Shown here: in pieces, positions 53,718 through 62,278 of the stretch
How positions within the stretch are numbered: position 1 is the stretch's first letter
Layout of the letters: each line of letters starts with the position of its first letter
NCBI RefSeq assembly: GCF_017301735.1
Contig: NZ_CP071090.1
Location: 11,577,001-11,641,000 of the forward strand
Reading direction: 5' to 3'
Length of the DNA: 64,000 bases
Source of the DNA: Pyxidicoccus parkwaysis
GTDB taxonomy: Bacteria > Myxococcota > Myxococcia > Myxococcales > Myxococcaceae
The notes under the pieces: model-generated
Seen by the model: only the letters and a program-made list of their open reading frames with translations
What the model was told of the DNA's origin: nothing
Databases searched by the model: none
Made by a program: the position numbers and the translations under genes

Positions 53718-54572
53718 TTACCCACGCTTCAGGAACTCCGCGAGCACCGTCTCCAGCTCGACGGTGCCCCGGATGGGTGTGCCCTCGAACTCAATCCACC
53801 CTTCGTTGAACCCATCGAGCATCTGGATGCGAGGCGTTGGGTTCTTCATCCCCTGCGCGGTGAACAGGTCGCCCCACGTCGCGCGGGGAACGGCCTCCAT
53901 GCGCACCGGCCGGCCCAGCAGTCGCGAGAAAGTCTTTGCGACATCATCGGGGCTCACCCGCCGAGGCCCCTCCAGCTCGACGACGCGCCGCCCGCTCCAT
54001 CGCTCCTGGAGCAGTCCGGCCGCCACGCGCCCGATGTCCGCAGTCGCCACCATCGGCACCGGCTTGTCGAGCGGCTGCAGAAAGCTCGGAACGACGCCAC
54101 GCTCGCGCGCCGGTGCGACATCCCACGCTGAGTTCTCCATGAACCACGCGGGCCGCAGGAACGCGAGGGGCACCGCCAGCTCACCCAGCGTCTGCTCCAG
54201 GATGCCGAGCTGGTTGAGCAGGTGCGGCTGGCGCGTCTGCGCACCGATGGTCGACAGGCACACCACCCGCGACGGGCGGGCCTCGGCCAACGCCGCCCGA
54301 AGCGCGGAGGCCATGACCCGTACCTCGGGGAAGCCGGGCGAGGGGTCGAACATCGGTGGGAGGACGACGAACACGCCCTCCGCTCCCTGGAACGCGGCCC
54401 TCAGCGCACGGGCGTCATTCAGGTCGGCGAGGGCCACTTCACAGCCGCGCTCCCGCCACGTGGCACCCTTGTTGGCATCGCGCACCACGGCGCGCACCGG
54501 CAGCTTCGCGGCCAGCAGCTCACGGGCCACGGCGCCGCCGACCTGCCCGGTGATTCCTGTCACGACAAACAT
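53718..54572 (-). CDS. NmrA-like NAD(P)H-binding protein
   Basis: 284 residues; the ATG at 54572 follows GGAGGGAG. Rossmann motif MFVVTGITGQVGGAVAREL, then AVVRDANKG and GVFVVLPPMF, typical of the NmrA/atypical short-chain dehydrogenase family (quinone oxidoreductase 2-type). The classical SDR YxxxK is absent, as in NmrA proteins. It may act as an NAD(P)H-dependent reductase or redox sensor. It is divergent from a LysR gene with a 105-bp gap, the usual arrangement for a regulated target. Confidence 0.85.
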   Translation of the reverse strand: MFVVTGITGQVGGAVARELLAAKLPVRAVVRDANKGATWRERGCEVALADLNDARALRAAFQGAEGVFVVLPPMFDPSPGFPEVRVMASALRAALAEARPSRVVCLSTIGAQTRQPHLLNQLGILEQTLGELAVPLAFLRPAWFMENSAWDVAPARERGVVPSFLQPLDKPVPMVATADIGRVAAGLLQERWSGRRVVELEGPRRVSPDDVAKTFSRLLGRPVRMEAVPRATWGDLFTAQGMKNPTPRIQMLDGFNEGWIEFEGTPIRGTVELETVLAEFLKRG

Positions 54573-54615
54573 GGTGTCTCCCTCCTCGAGGTTGGACACA
54601 GACACCATGCGTCCG

Positions 54616-54630
54616 GAGTCGTGTTGACTC
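54616..54630. promoter_or_regulatory. GAGTC-N5-GACTC inverted repeat in divergent promoter
   Basis: A perfect 5-bp inverted repeat with 5-bp spacer, centred between the NmrA-like and LysR starts. LysR regulators bind dyads in such positions, often T-N11-A within about 15 bp; a further GAGTC lies at 54663. Confidence 0.45.
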
Positions 54631-54677
54631 AACCGCACCTCGCTCACATCATTCATGACGAGGAGTCACGAATCTCC

Positions 54678-55577
54678 ATGGCCTTCGATGGAAGATTGCT
54701 GGCCGGCATCGGCGTCCTGGCCGCCGTCGTCGAGGGCCGGAGCTTTGCGCGGGCCGGCGAGGCGCTCGGAATCTCACCGTCGGGAGTCAGCCGTGCGATT
54801 GCCCGGCTGGAGGCGCGCGTCGGCGTGCGGCTCCTCGACAGGACGACGCGCTCCTCGCGGCTGACGGACGAGGGACACCGCTTCTACGAGCAGGTCCGGC
54901 CGCTCCTCGATGGCATGGAAGACGCGGCGGCCGTGGCCTCGGGCTCCGCGAACACGGTGCGGGGTCGGCTGCGCGTGGACATGGACCCGTTCTTCTCGCG
55001 GCTCCTGCTGGCACCCCGGCTGGGCCCATTCCTCGCCCGGCATCCGGACCTCCAGTTGGAGCTGCTCACCCGCGAGGAGCAGGGCGACCTCGTGGCGGGT
55101 GGTTTCGACGTGGCGGTGCGCTTCGGGCATCCGCCCGCGTCGTCGCTCGTCTCGCGGCGGCTGCTGGAGACGCGCATCCTCACGGTGGCGGCGCCGGCCT
55201 ATCTCAAGAAGCACGGCAGGCCGGCAACACCGGCGGACCTGGCCCGGCACTCCTGCATCCAGTACCTCGACCCGCTGTCGGGGCGCCCCTTCGAGTGGGA
55301 GTTCCTGCGCGGCACGAAGCGCGTCCCCGTGGAGACGCGCGGGCCGCTGCTCGTCACGGACGTGGGCACCATGCTGGGCGCGTGTCTCGCGGGCGCGGGC
55401 GTGGCCCAGGTCATGGCGCTCGGAGTGCAGGACCTCCTGAAGCAGGGGAAGCTGGTCGAGCTCTTCCCCGACTGGCCGGATGAGACATTTCCTCTCTACG
55501 CCTTGTACCCCTCGCGACACCATCCGCCCGCGAAGGTCCGCGCCTTCATCGACTTCTGTCTCGAGGTCCTGCGCTGA
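54678..55577 (+). CDS. LysR-family transcriptional regulator
   Basis: 299 residues. The winged-helix N-terminus (RSFARAGEALGISPSGVSRAI, ARLEARVGVRLLDRTTRS) and the effector-binding domain (about 90-295: GRLRVDMDPFFSRLLLAP, LVTDVGTMLGACLAGAGVAQ) are complete. Divergent to the NmrA-like gene, its likely target. The ligand is unknown. Confidence 0.92.
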   Translation: MAFDGRLLAGIGVLAAVVEGRSFARAGEALGISPSGVSRAIARLEARVGVRLLDRTTRSSRLTDEGHRFYEQVRPLLDGMEDAAAVASGSANTVRGRLRVDMDPFFSRLLLAPRLGPFLARHPDLQLELLTREEQGDLVAGGFDVAVRFGHPPASSLVSRRLLETRILTVAAPAYLKKHGRPATPADLARHSCIQYLDPLSGRPFEWEFLRGTKRVPVETRGPLLVTDVGTMLGACLAGAGVAQVMALGVQDLLKQGKLVELFPDWPDETFPLYALYPSRHHPPAKVRAFIDFCLEVLR

Positions 55578-55583
55578 CGCACC

Positions 55584-56411
55584 TCACGCCCCGGGCGAGA
55601 ACCGCGAGCGCATGAACGCCATGTACTGTGACTCGGACGTCTCGCGACGCGCCTTCACCTCGGGCTCGATGTCCTTCGTGGCCACGTAGCGCAGCTGGTC
55701 CGTGCCATCCGTGGCAGCGCGGAAGATGACGCCCGCCACCTCCTCCGACGTCGCCAGCCGCCGGGCCCGCAGCCCCGTGAACACCTCATTGGCGCGCGTG
55801 AGGAACGGCGCGTAGTCCGCGGGCGGAGTGATGCCAGCCACCTCCTGGCCGCTCCGCTTTCCGAAGTCAGTGCTGAGCACCCCGCCGGGCTCCACAATCT
55901 TCACGACGATGTTCAGCGAAGCGAGCTCGTACGACAGCGCCTCACTGAACCCCTCCAGCGCGAACTTGCTCGCGCAGTACGCCGAGCTCATCGGCAATCC
56001 GAAGACACCGGCACCCGAGCTGACGTTGATGATGAGCCCGCGCTTCTGCTCCCGGAAGTGAGGCAGCACGGCCCGCACGACGTCCATGACACCGAAGACG
56101 TTGACGTCGAACTGCTCCTGCAGCTTCTCGCGGGGAAGGGACTCGAACACGCCGAACAGTCCGAAGCCGGCGTTGTTCACCACGGCATCAATCCCACCGA
56201 AGCGCGCGAGACCCGCCTGGAGGGCCTGCTCGATGCTCGCGCGCTCCTGCACGTCGAGCCGGGTGACGAGCACGTTGTCCCGGCGGGCCAACTCAGCCCC
56301 GGCCTCGGGAGAGCGCATCGTCGCGATGACATTCCAACCCTCGCGGGCGAACAGGTGGGCAACGTCTCTTCCGAAGCCAGTCGAAGCACCGGTGATGAGG
56401 ACGGTTTTCAT
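55584..56411 (-). CDS. Short-chain dehydrogenase/reductase
   Basis: 275 residues. Classical SDR: cofactor motif VLITGASTGFGRDVA, structural NNAGFG, catalytic Ser (INVSSGAGVFG) and Tyr/Lys in YCASK. An Arg after the cofactor loop (ATMRSPEAG) suggests NADP preference. The substrate is not readable. It is divergent from the LysR gene at 56487 with a 75-bp gap and convergent with the previous LysR gene. Confidence 0.9.
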   Translation of the reverse strand: MKTVLITGASTGFGRDVAHLFAREGWNVIATMRSPEAGAELARRDNVLVTRLDVQERASIEQALQAGLARFGGIDAVVNNAGFGLFGVFESLPREKLQEQFDVNVFGVMDVVRAVLPHFREQKRGLIINVSSGAGVFGLPMSSAYCASKFALEGFSEALSYELASLNIVVKIVEPGGVLSTDFGKRSGQEVAGITPPADYAPFLTRANEVFTGLRARRLATSEEVAGVIFRAATDGTDQLRYVATKDIEPEVKARRETSESQYMAFMRSRFSPGA

Positions 56412-56486
56412 GGCCTCAAGGTAGCGGCCATGAATTGCTGACACTATTGGGTCAAAGTGAGATGACTTGATGCAGGACTTCGAACA

Positions 56487-57398
56487 ATGCCCAGAGCCGG
56501 TCTCCTCGAACTGAACGCAGTGGTGGCGGTAGCGCAGCACCGGAGCTTCCGAGCGGCCGCCGCGGAGCTGGGCCTGTCGCCCTCGGCGCTGAGCCACGCC
56601 ATCTCCACGCTGGAGCAGCGGATGGGCGTGCGGCTCTTCAACCGGACGACGCGGAGCGTGGCCCTCTCGGAGGCCGGGGAGCGGTTCCTCTCCCGCGTCC
56701 GCCCCGCGCTCCGCGAGATTTCCGACGCGATGGAGCTCGTCAACGAGTTCAAGGACAAGCCCACCGGCACGCTCCGCCTCAACACCTCGGAGGGAGCCGC
56801 GCGCCTCATCGTGATGCCGCTGGTGATGGAGTTCCTCCGGCGCTACCCGGAGATGCAGGTGGAGCTCGTCACCGAGGACCGCCTCGTGGACATCGTCGCC
56901 GACGGCTTCGACGCCGGAGTGCGGCTCGCCGAGGCCGTGCCGCAGGACATGGTCTCCATCCCATGCAGCCCGGAGGTGCGCTTCGCCGTCGTCGGCGCGC
57001 CGCGCTACTTCAAGGGGCGCACGCCGCCGGCCACGCCAGGAGACCTCCTCCAGCACGACTGCATCCGCCACCGCAAGCGCAGCGGCGGCTACTACCGCTG
57101 GGAGTTCGAGAAGCGCGGCAAGGAAGTCGTCGTGGACGTGAAGGGCACGCTGGCGCTCGACAACGACACCCTCATGCTCCAGGCCGCGCTGAAGGGCGTG
57201 GGGCTGGCGTACGTGAGCGAGTGGGCCGCCGCTTCGGACCTCACGGCGGGACGGCTGGTCCGCGTGCTGGAGGACTGGACGCCGCCGTACCCCGGCCTCT
57301 GCCTCTACTACCCCGGCCACCGCCACGTGCCGGCGGGGCTGAAGGCCTTCATCGGCATCATTCGCGAGGCGCGCTCACGCCGCGCGAAGGGGGACTGA
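56487..57398 (+). CDS. LysR-family transcriptional regulator
   Basis: 303 residues. HTH: HRSFRAAAAELGLSPSALSHAI with STLEQRMGVRLFNRTTRSVAL; effector domain about 95-300 (TGTLRLNTSEGAARLIVMPL, DNDTLMLQAALKGVGLAYVS). Divergent from the SDR gene, its likely target. It is related to the LysR at 54678 but clearly diverged, so the two modules are not a recent duplication. Convergent with the MCP gene, 6 bp apart. Confidence 0.92.
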   Translation: MPRAGLLELNAVVAVAQHRSFRAAAAELGLSPSALSHAISTLEQRMGVRLFNRTTRSVALSEAGERFLSRVRPALREISDAMELVNEFKDKPTGTLRLNTSEGAARLIVMPLVMEFLRRYPEMQVELVTEDRLVDIVADGFDAGVRLAEAVPQDMVSIPCSPEVRFAVVGAPRYFKGRTPPATPGDLLQHDCIRHRKRSGGYYRWEFEKRGKEVVVDVKGTLALDNDTLMLQAALKGVGLAYVSEWAAASDLTAGRLVRVLEDWTPPYPGLCLYYPGHRHVPAGLKAFIGIIREARSRRAKGD

Positions 57399-57404
57399 CG
57401 TGGC

Positions 57405-59180
57405 TCAGACGTAGCGCTCGGCCAACTGGGACACCTGTCCCGTGGCCTGGGTGACGGCGGTGGCCGCCTGCTGCGTGGTGTCCAGGTGGCGCAGCGTGTC
57501 CGTCGTCAGCTCGTCCAATTCACGCACGGCGGCGAAGAGCTGGTCCACGCCCTGGTGCTGCTGGGACACGGCCTCCGTAATCTGCCGCACCGCTGTGGCG
57601 GACTCCTGGGACAGCGCGGCCAGCTCGCGCAGCCGCTCGCCGCTGTGGCGCAGCGGAGCCAGCGCCGTCTCCACTCCCTCCGCGCCCTTGTCCGACATGG
57701 CCGTGGCCTGGTGCGTGGCGGCGGCCATCGTCTCCAGCAGCCCGCGCACCTGGTTGGTGGCCTGAATCGACTGGTCCGCGAGGTCCCGCATCTGTCGCGC
57801 CACCACGCCAAAGCCCTTGCCGTGCTCGCCCGCGCGCGTGGCCTCAATCGCCGCGTTGATGGCGAGCATGTGCGACTGGTCCGCCAGCGCCTTCACCACC
57901 TCGGACACGCGGCCCACCTCGCGGGCGCGCTGCTCCAAATCCAGCATCTGCTCGTGCAGGCCGGTGGCGATTTCGCGGATGGAGGCGAGCCCCTTCTCGG
58001 TGCCGGCCAGGGACTCCTCGCCCAGCTTGCCCACGGCGGCGGCCTTCTCCGCCACGCGGAGGATGCTGGTGGCGCGCGAGGCCGTCACGGTCGAGGCCTG
58101 CTGGATTTCCTGCGCGGTGGCGCGCGCCTGATGCAGCGCCGCGGCCTGCCTCGACAGCGTCTGGTTCTGTTGCGTGCTGGCCTGCGACAGCCGGTGCCCG
58201 GCCACGGCCAAATCCCCGGCGGACGAGCGCAGCGAGCGGGGCAATTCCTGGAGCCGCTGGTAGAGCTGCCACGTGTTGGCCGCGAGGTCGCCCATCTCGT
58301 CCGCGGACACCCACTGCGGCGGCGCGGCGCGCCCTTCCACCAGCGCCTCCAGCGAGGCACCCACCGCGCGCGAGCCCCGCGCCAGCCGGCGAGCCGCCCA
58401 CCCGGCGGTGATGATGGAGCCCAGCGCCGCGTAGCCGCCGAACATCACCACCGGCAGCACCAGCTCCTCGCGGAGCGGATTGATGGTGGCCCTCACGCGC
58501 TCCGAGGCCCCCGCGTCGCCGTGCTTCTGCATGTCCGCCGCCAGCGCGCCCAGCCCGCGCTCCAGGCGCAGGTTCAGCGTGACGATGCTGGTGAGGCAGG
58601 TAACGAGCAGCGCGGAGACGACGGTGGCCGGCAGCAGCCACAACTGACGCGGCGCGAAGCCGTCACCCGCGGGCCGGGCGGTGGGCGCCTGCCGGTACGC
58701 GTCCAGCACCGTGGGCATCATCACCCGCTCGAAGGCCATGAACATCAGCGGGCAGCTGAACAGGCCCGCGCTGACCGCCACCGCCACGCCCACGAAGACC
58801 ACCGAGGCCGGCCTGTTCAACAGCACCGCCACGCCGCCGTTGAAGAGGATTCCTCCCACCGCCCAAGACACCATCGCCTCGACGAAGGCCAGCGTCGGCG
58901 GAATGCGAATCAGCCGTTGGACCCGCAGTGCTCCTTCAGAGTTGAAAGCACGCCGTAACAACCAGGGAGTCACCAGCAGCGGCTGGGCCACCGCGCACAG
59001 GCCTAAAACCAGCGGGGTGATGACGCCGAGGAAGATGCGCCGCTCGTAGTCACCCTCCAGGTCGAGCAACTGCATGTCGACGTAGAGCGCCGGCATGAAG
59101 GCCACGGTGGTGATGAGGGAGCGCAGGAGGTACAGCCGCCGAAGCAATACGCCAGGGGTCGGAAGCGTCGAGGTGGACAT
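57405..59180 (-). CDS. Orphan methyl-accepting protein with polytopic membrane region
   Basis: 591 residues. The N-terminal 270 residues contain six or seven hydrophobic segments (for example LGVITPLVLGLCAVAQPLLV, ASVVFVGVAVAVSAGLFSC, LPATVVSALLVTCLTSIVTL) instead of the usual two flanking a periplasmic domain. A HAMP-like linker (SLEALVEGRAAPPQWVSADE) precedes the signalling domain, whose tip is ADQSHMLAINAAIEATRAGE and KGFGVVARQMRDLADQS. A sensor embedded in the membrane is implied. No che gene is adjacent, so it must use kinases encoded elsewhere. Confidence 0.88.
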   Translation of the reverse strand: MSTSTLPTPGVLLRRLYLLRSLITTVAFMPALYVDMQLLDLEGDYERRIFLGVITPLVLGLCAVAQPLLVTPWLLRRAFNSEGALRVQRLIRIPPTLAFVEAMVSWAVGGILFNGGVAVLLNRPASVVFVGVAVAVSAGLFSCPLMFMAFERVMMPTVLDAYRQAPTARPAGDGFAPRQLWLLPATVVSALLVTCLTSIVTLNLRLERGLGALAADMQKHGDAGASERVRATINPLREELVLPVVMFGGYAALGSIITAGWAARRLARGSRAVGASLEALVEGRAAPPQWVSADEMGDLAANTWQLYQRLQELPRSLRSSAGDLAVAGHRLSQASTQQNQTLSRQAAALHQARATAQEIQQASTVTASRATSILRVAEKAAAVGKLGEESLAGTEKGLASIREIATGLHEQMLDLEQRAREVGRVSEVVKALADQSHMLAINAAIEATRAGEHGKGFGVVARQMRDLADQSIQATNQVRGLLETMAAATHQATAMSDKGAEGVETALAPLRHSGERLRELAALSQESATAVRQITEAVSQQHQGVDQLFAAVRELDELTTDTLRHLDTTQQAATAVTQATGQVSQLAERYV

Positions 59181-59505
59181 CGGAAGCGGTACTCCGGGTT
59201 GCAGTGACCCCAGCCTGGGGTGCGAACACGCCCCACGTCAATGTCCCGGTTTACTCCCGGTTAGAACGGCTTCTCTCGCAATTGCAGGGCACCGGGTGCG
59301 GGAGTCTTCCCGGCCTCGGAGCCGCGCTCCTCCTGCTCGGGTGGATTGCAAATAATTCATGGATTACCCGTCTGGTTCTGGAGCGCGTTCCAGGGGGATG
59401 GCTTGCTTCCCGCCGCGTTCCGGGAGGGGCCTGTGGGCAGGCCTCCCGGGGCGCGCTGACTCCCGGGAGTGCAGCGGCTCCCGGCTCGAACAAAGGAAGG
59501 CATCC
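59181..59505. other. Divergent intergenic region, no gene seen
   Basis: 325 bp between the orphan MCP and the metalloprotease. An A/T-rich patch (ATTGCAAATAATTCATGG, about 59343-59361) lies about 145 bp before the protease start and could be promoter DNA. No open frame with coding character was found. Confidence 0.4.
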
Positions 59506-60894
59506 ATGAGGCAGTCATCGAATCCGTCCTCGCGGAACGCGCGCCTGCTGTGGGCCGCGGGGCTGGTGTCCCTGGGCATGGTGGGCTGCGGCGAGGCGCG
59601 GGAGGCGCCCGTTTCCGAGTCGCGTGAGCCGGTGCTCACCTACGAGGAGTTCCGCGCACAGGCCTGGCAGGAGCCGGACACCGGCATCTACGTCGTCGAC
59701 GGCGACACGCCGGTGCTGGGCGAGGACGGGCTGCGCGAGGTGTACCGGGACTACGTGCGCAGCGCACGGGCCGAGGAGTCGGACCTCGGCACGCAGCGCG
59801 CGCCGCTCATCGTCAACCGCGTCAACAACGCGGATGACCGCTGGGACTACCGGCGCCAGCGCAACATCACCTACTGCGTGAGCACGGCGTTCGGCTCCAA
59901 CTACAACGCGGTGGTGCAGGCCATGAACCAGGCCACGTCCGCGTGGCAGCAGGTCAACGTGCGCTTCCAGCACCGGAGCGACCAGGACGGCGCCTGCACC
60001 GCCACCAACACCAACGTCGTCTTCGACGTGCGTCCGGTGAGTGGCCAGTCGTACCTCGCGCGCGCCTTCTTCCCCAGCTACCCGCGCGCCAGCAGCAACG
60101 TGCTCATCGACGCGTCGTCCTTCGGCAACACCGCGCCGTGGACGCTGGCGGGCATCCTGCGTCACGAATTGGGCCACACGCTCGGCTTCCGCCACGAGCA
60201 CACGCGGCCCGAGGCGCGCACCTGCTTCGAGGACAACAACTGGCGCGCGCTGACGGCGTATGACGCCGCCTCGGTGATGCACTACCCGCAGTGCAACGGC
60301 TCCAACCGGGGTGACTTGAATCTCACCGGCTCGGATGTGAATGGCGCGTACTCGCTCTACGGCCCGCTGAATGACCGGGACGTGGATGTGGCGTTCTATC
60401 TGCTCAACCAGACCGACCTCGCCAACGCCTTCGGCACCACTGGCTGGGATGCGGCGCGCAACCACTGGCTCAACTCGGGCATCCCCGAGGGCCGTCGCAG
60501 CGCGGCCTGGTTCGACGTGCGCTTCTACCTGTCCTCCTACGGGGACCTCGTGAATGCCTTTGGCGCGACGAACTGGCCGGCCGCGCGGAGCCACTGGCTC
60601 AACGCGGGTATCAACGAGGGCCGCCGTGGCTCGCTGGAGTTCGACGTGCAGTACTACCTGGCCACCAACCCGGACCTCCGCGCGGCGTTCGGCACCAACT
60701 ACGGCGCGGCGCTGGACCACTGGCGCACGCAGGGCCTCTACGAGGGCCGTCGCGGCTCGGCGGACTTCGACGTGCAGTACTACCTGGCCACCAACCCGGA
60801 CGTGGCCGCCGCCTGGGGCGCCACCAACTACCCGGCGGCGCTGGAGCACTGGATATTCCACGGCCGCGCGGAAGGGCGGCGCGGCGCGCCCTGA
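59506..60894 (+). CDS. Metzincin-like zinc metalloprotease lipoprotein with four C-terminal repeats
   Basis: 462 residues; the ATG at 59506 follows AAAGGAAGG. Lipobox LGMVGC (Cys28). The zinc site HELGHTLGFRH (His220, Glu221, His224, His230) is followed by a Met-turn SVMHYP (Met258), diagnostic of metzincins; the closest look is matrixin/astacin-type (M10/M12) enzymes. From about residue 293 to the end are four repeats of about 42 residues with the pattern DV-x-YYL-x-NPDL-x-AFG...W-x-AA-x-HW...G-x-EGRRG. Such repeats probably bind surfaces or polymers. It acts in the envelope or on prey/extracellular protein. It is followed by csbD after 111 bp. Confidence 0.9.
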   Translation: MRQSSNPSSRNARLLWAAGLVSLGMVGCGEAREAPVSESREPVLTYEEFRAQAWQEPDTGIYVVDGDTPVLGEDGLREVYRDYVRSARAEESDLGTQRAPLIVNRVNNADDRWDYRRQRNITYCVSTAFGSNYNAVVQAMNQATSAWQQVNVRFQHRSDQDGACTATNTNVVFDVRPVSGQSYLARAFFPSYPRASSNVLIDASSFGNTAPWTLAGILRHELGHTLGFRHEHTRPEARTCFEDNNWRALTAYDAASVMHYPQCNGSNRGDLNLTGSDVNGAYSLYGPLNDRDVDVAFYLLNQTDLANAFGTTGWDAARNHWLNSGIPEGRRSAAWFDVRFYLSSYGDLVNAFGATNWPAARSHWLNAGINEGRRGSLEFDVQYYLATNPDLRAAFGTNYGAALDHWRTQGLYEGRRGSADFDVQYYLATNPDVAAAWGATNYPAALEHWIFHGRAEGRRGAP

Positions 60895-61005
60895 AGTCCG
60901 ACGCCCGGCGGCCAGGCGGGCGGGCCTCTGGCACCTGCACGCCACCGCCCGCATGCCCAACCTTGAGGGGCTGAAAGGCTTCAGCGGAACGAAAGGAGCT
61001 CCGAC

Positions 61006-61197
61006 ATGGGTGAGTGGACCGACAAGGCCAAGGGCCGCGTGAAGGAAACCGTGGGCACCGCCACGGGCGACCGTGAGCTGGAGGCCGAGGGCAAGGCCGA
61101 TACCGCCAAGGGCAAGATCAAGGAGAAGGTCGAGGACGCGAAGCGCGCCGTGAAGGACGCGCTGGACTCCGACAAGCCGCGTAGGGAAGAGCCGTAG
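61006..61197 (+). CDS. CsbD-family stress protein
   Basis: 63 residues; AAAGGAG lies well placed before the ATG. The sequence is a small charged helical protein with the CsbD pattern KAKGRVKETVGTATGDRELE, EAEGKADTAKGKIKEK. CsbD proteins are general stress proteins of unknown mechanism, often sigma-B or starvation controlled. A strong hairpin follows within 30 bp. Confidence 0.88.
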   Translation: MGEWTDKAKGRVKETVGTATGDRELEAEGKADTAKGKIKEKVEDAKRAVKDALDSDKPRREEP

Positions 61198-61224
61198 CTT
61201 CCCCACCTGACTGAGCCGTTGAAG

Positions 61225-61252
61225 CGGGCCGCGGGGACCTCCCCGCGGCCCG
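61225..61252. terminator. Hairpin terminator after csbD
   Basis: Perfect 12-bp arms, CGGGCCGCGGGG (61225-61236) and CCCCGCGGCCCG (61241-61252), with a 4-nt loop ACCT. It starts 28 bp after the csbD stop and is followed by TCGTCGTT. Confidence 0.8.
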
Positions 61253-61348
61253 TCGTCGTTCATGCTCGCCGACCTGTCGCAGTGACGGTGGCCTGTTCAC
61301 GACGACGGCGAAGGCCCGCGCTTGGGTGATGCAGGCCTCGAAATGGAA

Positions 61349-61378
61349 CGGGCCGCGGGGATTCGCTCCCGCGGCCCG
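61349..61378. terminator. Hairpin terminator after the small minus-strand gene
   Basis: Perfect 11-bp arms, CGGGCCGCGGG (61349-61359) and CCCGCGGCCCG (61368-61378). It ends 10 bp from the stop of the 52-residue gene at 61389. The arm sequence is the same as in the csbD hairpin 97 bp away. Confidence 0.7.
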
Positions 61379-61388
61379 CTTCTGCGTT

Positions 61389-61547
61389 TCAGCGCTTCGT
61401 CACCGGCGGGCAGGCCACCTCGAGGAACGTGGTGGTCTTCCCGCTCAGCATGACCCACAGGCAGCGCAGAACGCAGCTGGCACCGAACTCCCGGTAGATG
61501 AGCCCCAGGTTGGCGACCACCTCTCGTCCGGTGATGACCCCGCGCAT
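61389..61547 (-). CDS. Small protein of 52 residues, unknown function
   Basis: The ATG at 61547 is preceded by AAGGGGG at about 8 nt. The product has three Cys (CVLRC and a later C) and a hydrophobic centre (LRCLWVMLSG) too short for a certain membrane helix. Evidence that it is real: usable ribosome binding site, a strong terminator 10 bp after the stop, and a composition less Arg/Ala-biased than the shadow frames around it. Not recognised. It could instead be part of a small RNA gene ending at the hairpin. Confidence 0.45.
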   Translation of the reverse strand: MRGVITGREVVANLGLIYREFGASCVLRCLWVMLSGKTTTFLEVACPPVTKR

Positions 61548-62278
61548 TGGTACTACCCCCTTCTTCGCTTCCCGACCGACCCGCCGCCCACTGCACCGAG
61601 CGCAGCCGTGACATCCCCTCTGCAAACGGCTGGCCGTGCTTCGTGTGGCCGTCCGGAGTCGCTCTGTTGCCCTTCGGACGAGCCAAGCACGCCAACCGCC
61701 GTTCGCCGATGCACGGCCTCCTGCGCCCAGGTGTGATACGTGCGCCACGTCGCTGGAGATTTTTCAGGGTGCTCGTCCACCGTGTGACGCACGGGCCGGA
61801 CTCCGCGCGGTGGCACCCGGGCGGCCGCGTCCTGGTGTGACGCGTCGAGGATTCCAGGCGCGCTTCCTGGAGGCGGCCTCGGCGGTTCTGGTTGGACTCG
61901 GAGGTGCGCGTGTACCTGGGGGGTTGCCGCGCTCCTTCGCGCTGGACCGCATCATGTGTGTGCCCGAGCACGCGTGGGGCGTCGCCATGCTGTCTGTCCA
62001 TCACCCATGAATGACGTTTCAACGGGGGTGTCTGGGAATGTTCCCGCGCGGCGACAGGGCGCGAAGGGTCTCGCTCGGCCGCGGCATTGGCGGCCCGGCG
62101 GCCCGGGTTGCGCCGCTGTCACGGGCCCTGAATCTCTTCCCTGCGGGACGTTTCATCCCGAGGCGGGACGGTTGCTCGCGGAGCGGCGGTGCGGGAGCCC
62201 GCATTGGACGCGAGAACGGGTGTCACTGAGACGGCACGCACACACTAAAGAAGTGGAGGGTGGAAGGAGGGACGTGAG
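61548..62278. other. Long intergenic region, no convincing gene
   Basis: 731 bp between the small gene and the universal stress protein. Open frames on both strands are Arg/Pro-rich without domains or ribosome binding sites. A small hairpin CGGGA-cgtttca-TCCCG lies near 62144-62160. The last 30 bp hold a strong ribosome binding site (GGAGGGTGGAAGGAGG). Confidence 0.4.

Noticed and set aside
60935-60952. Possible sigma-54 promoter ahead of csbD
   Set aside because: TGGCAC is present but the -12 position is CC rather than GC; similarity is no better than chance in this composition.
61811-61826. Sigma-54-like promoter (TGGCAC with GG-N10-GC)
   Set aside because: The -12 part reads CGGCC instead of TTGCA and no gene starts within 450 bp downstream.
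61636-62010. Plus-strand 124-residue open frame in the gap before the stress-protein gene
   Set aside because: Arg/Pro/Ala-rich with no ribosome binding site or motif; typical random frame in high-GC DNA.
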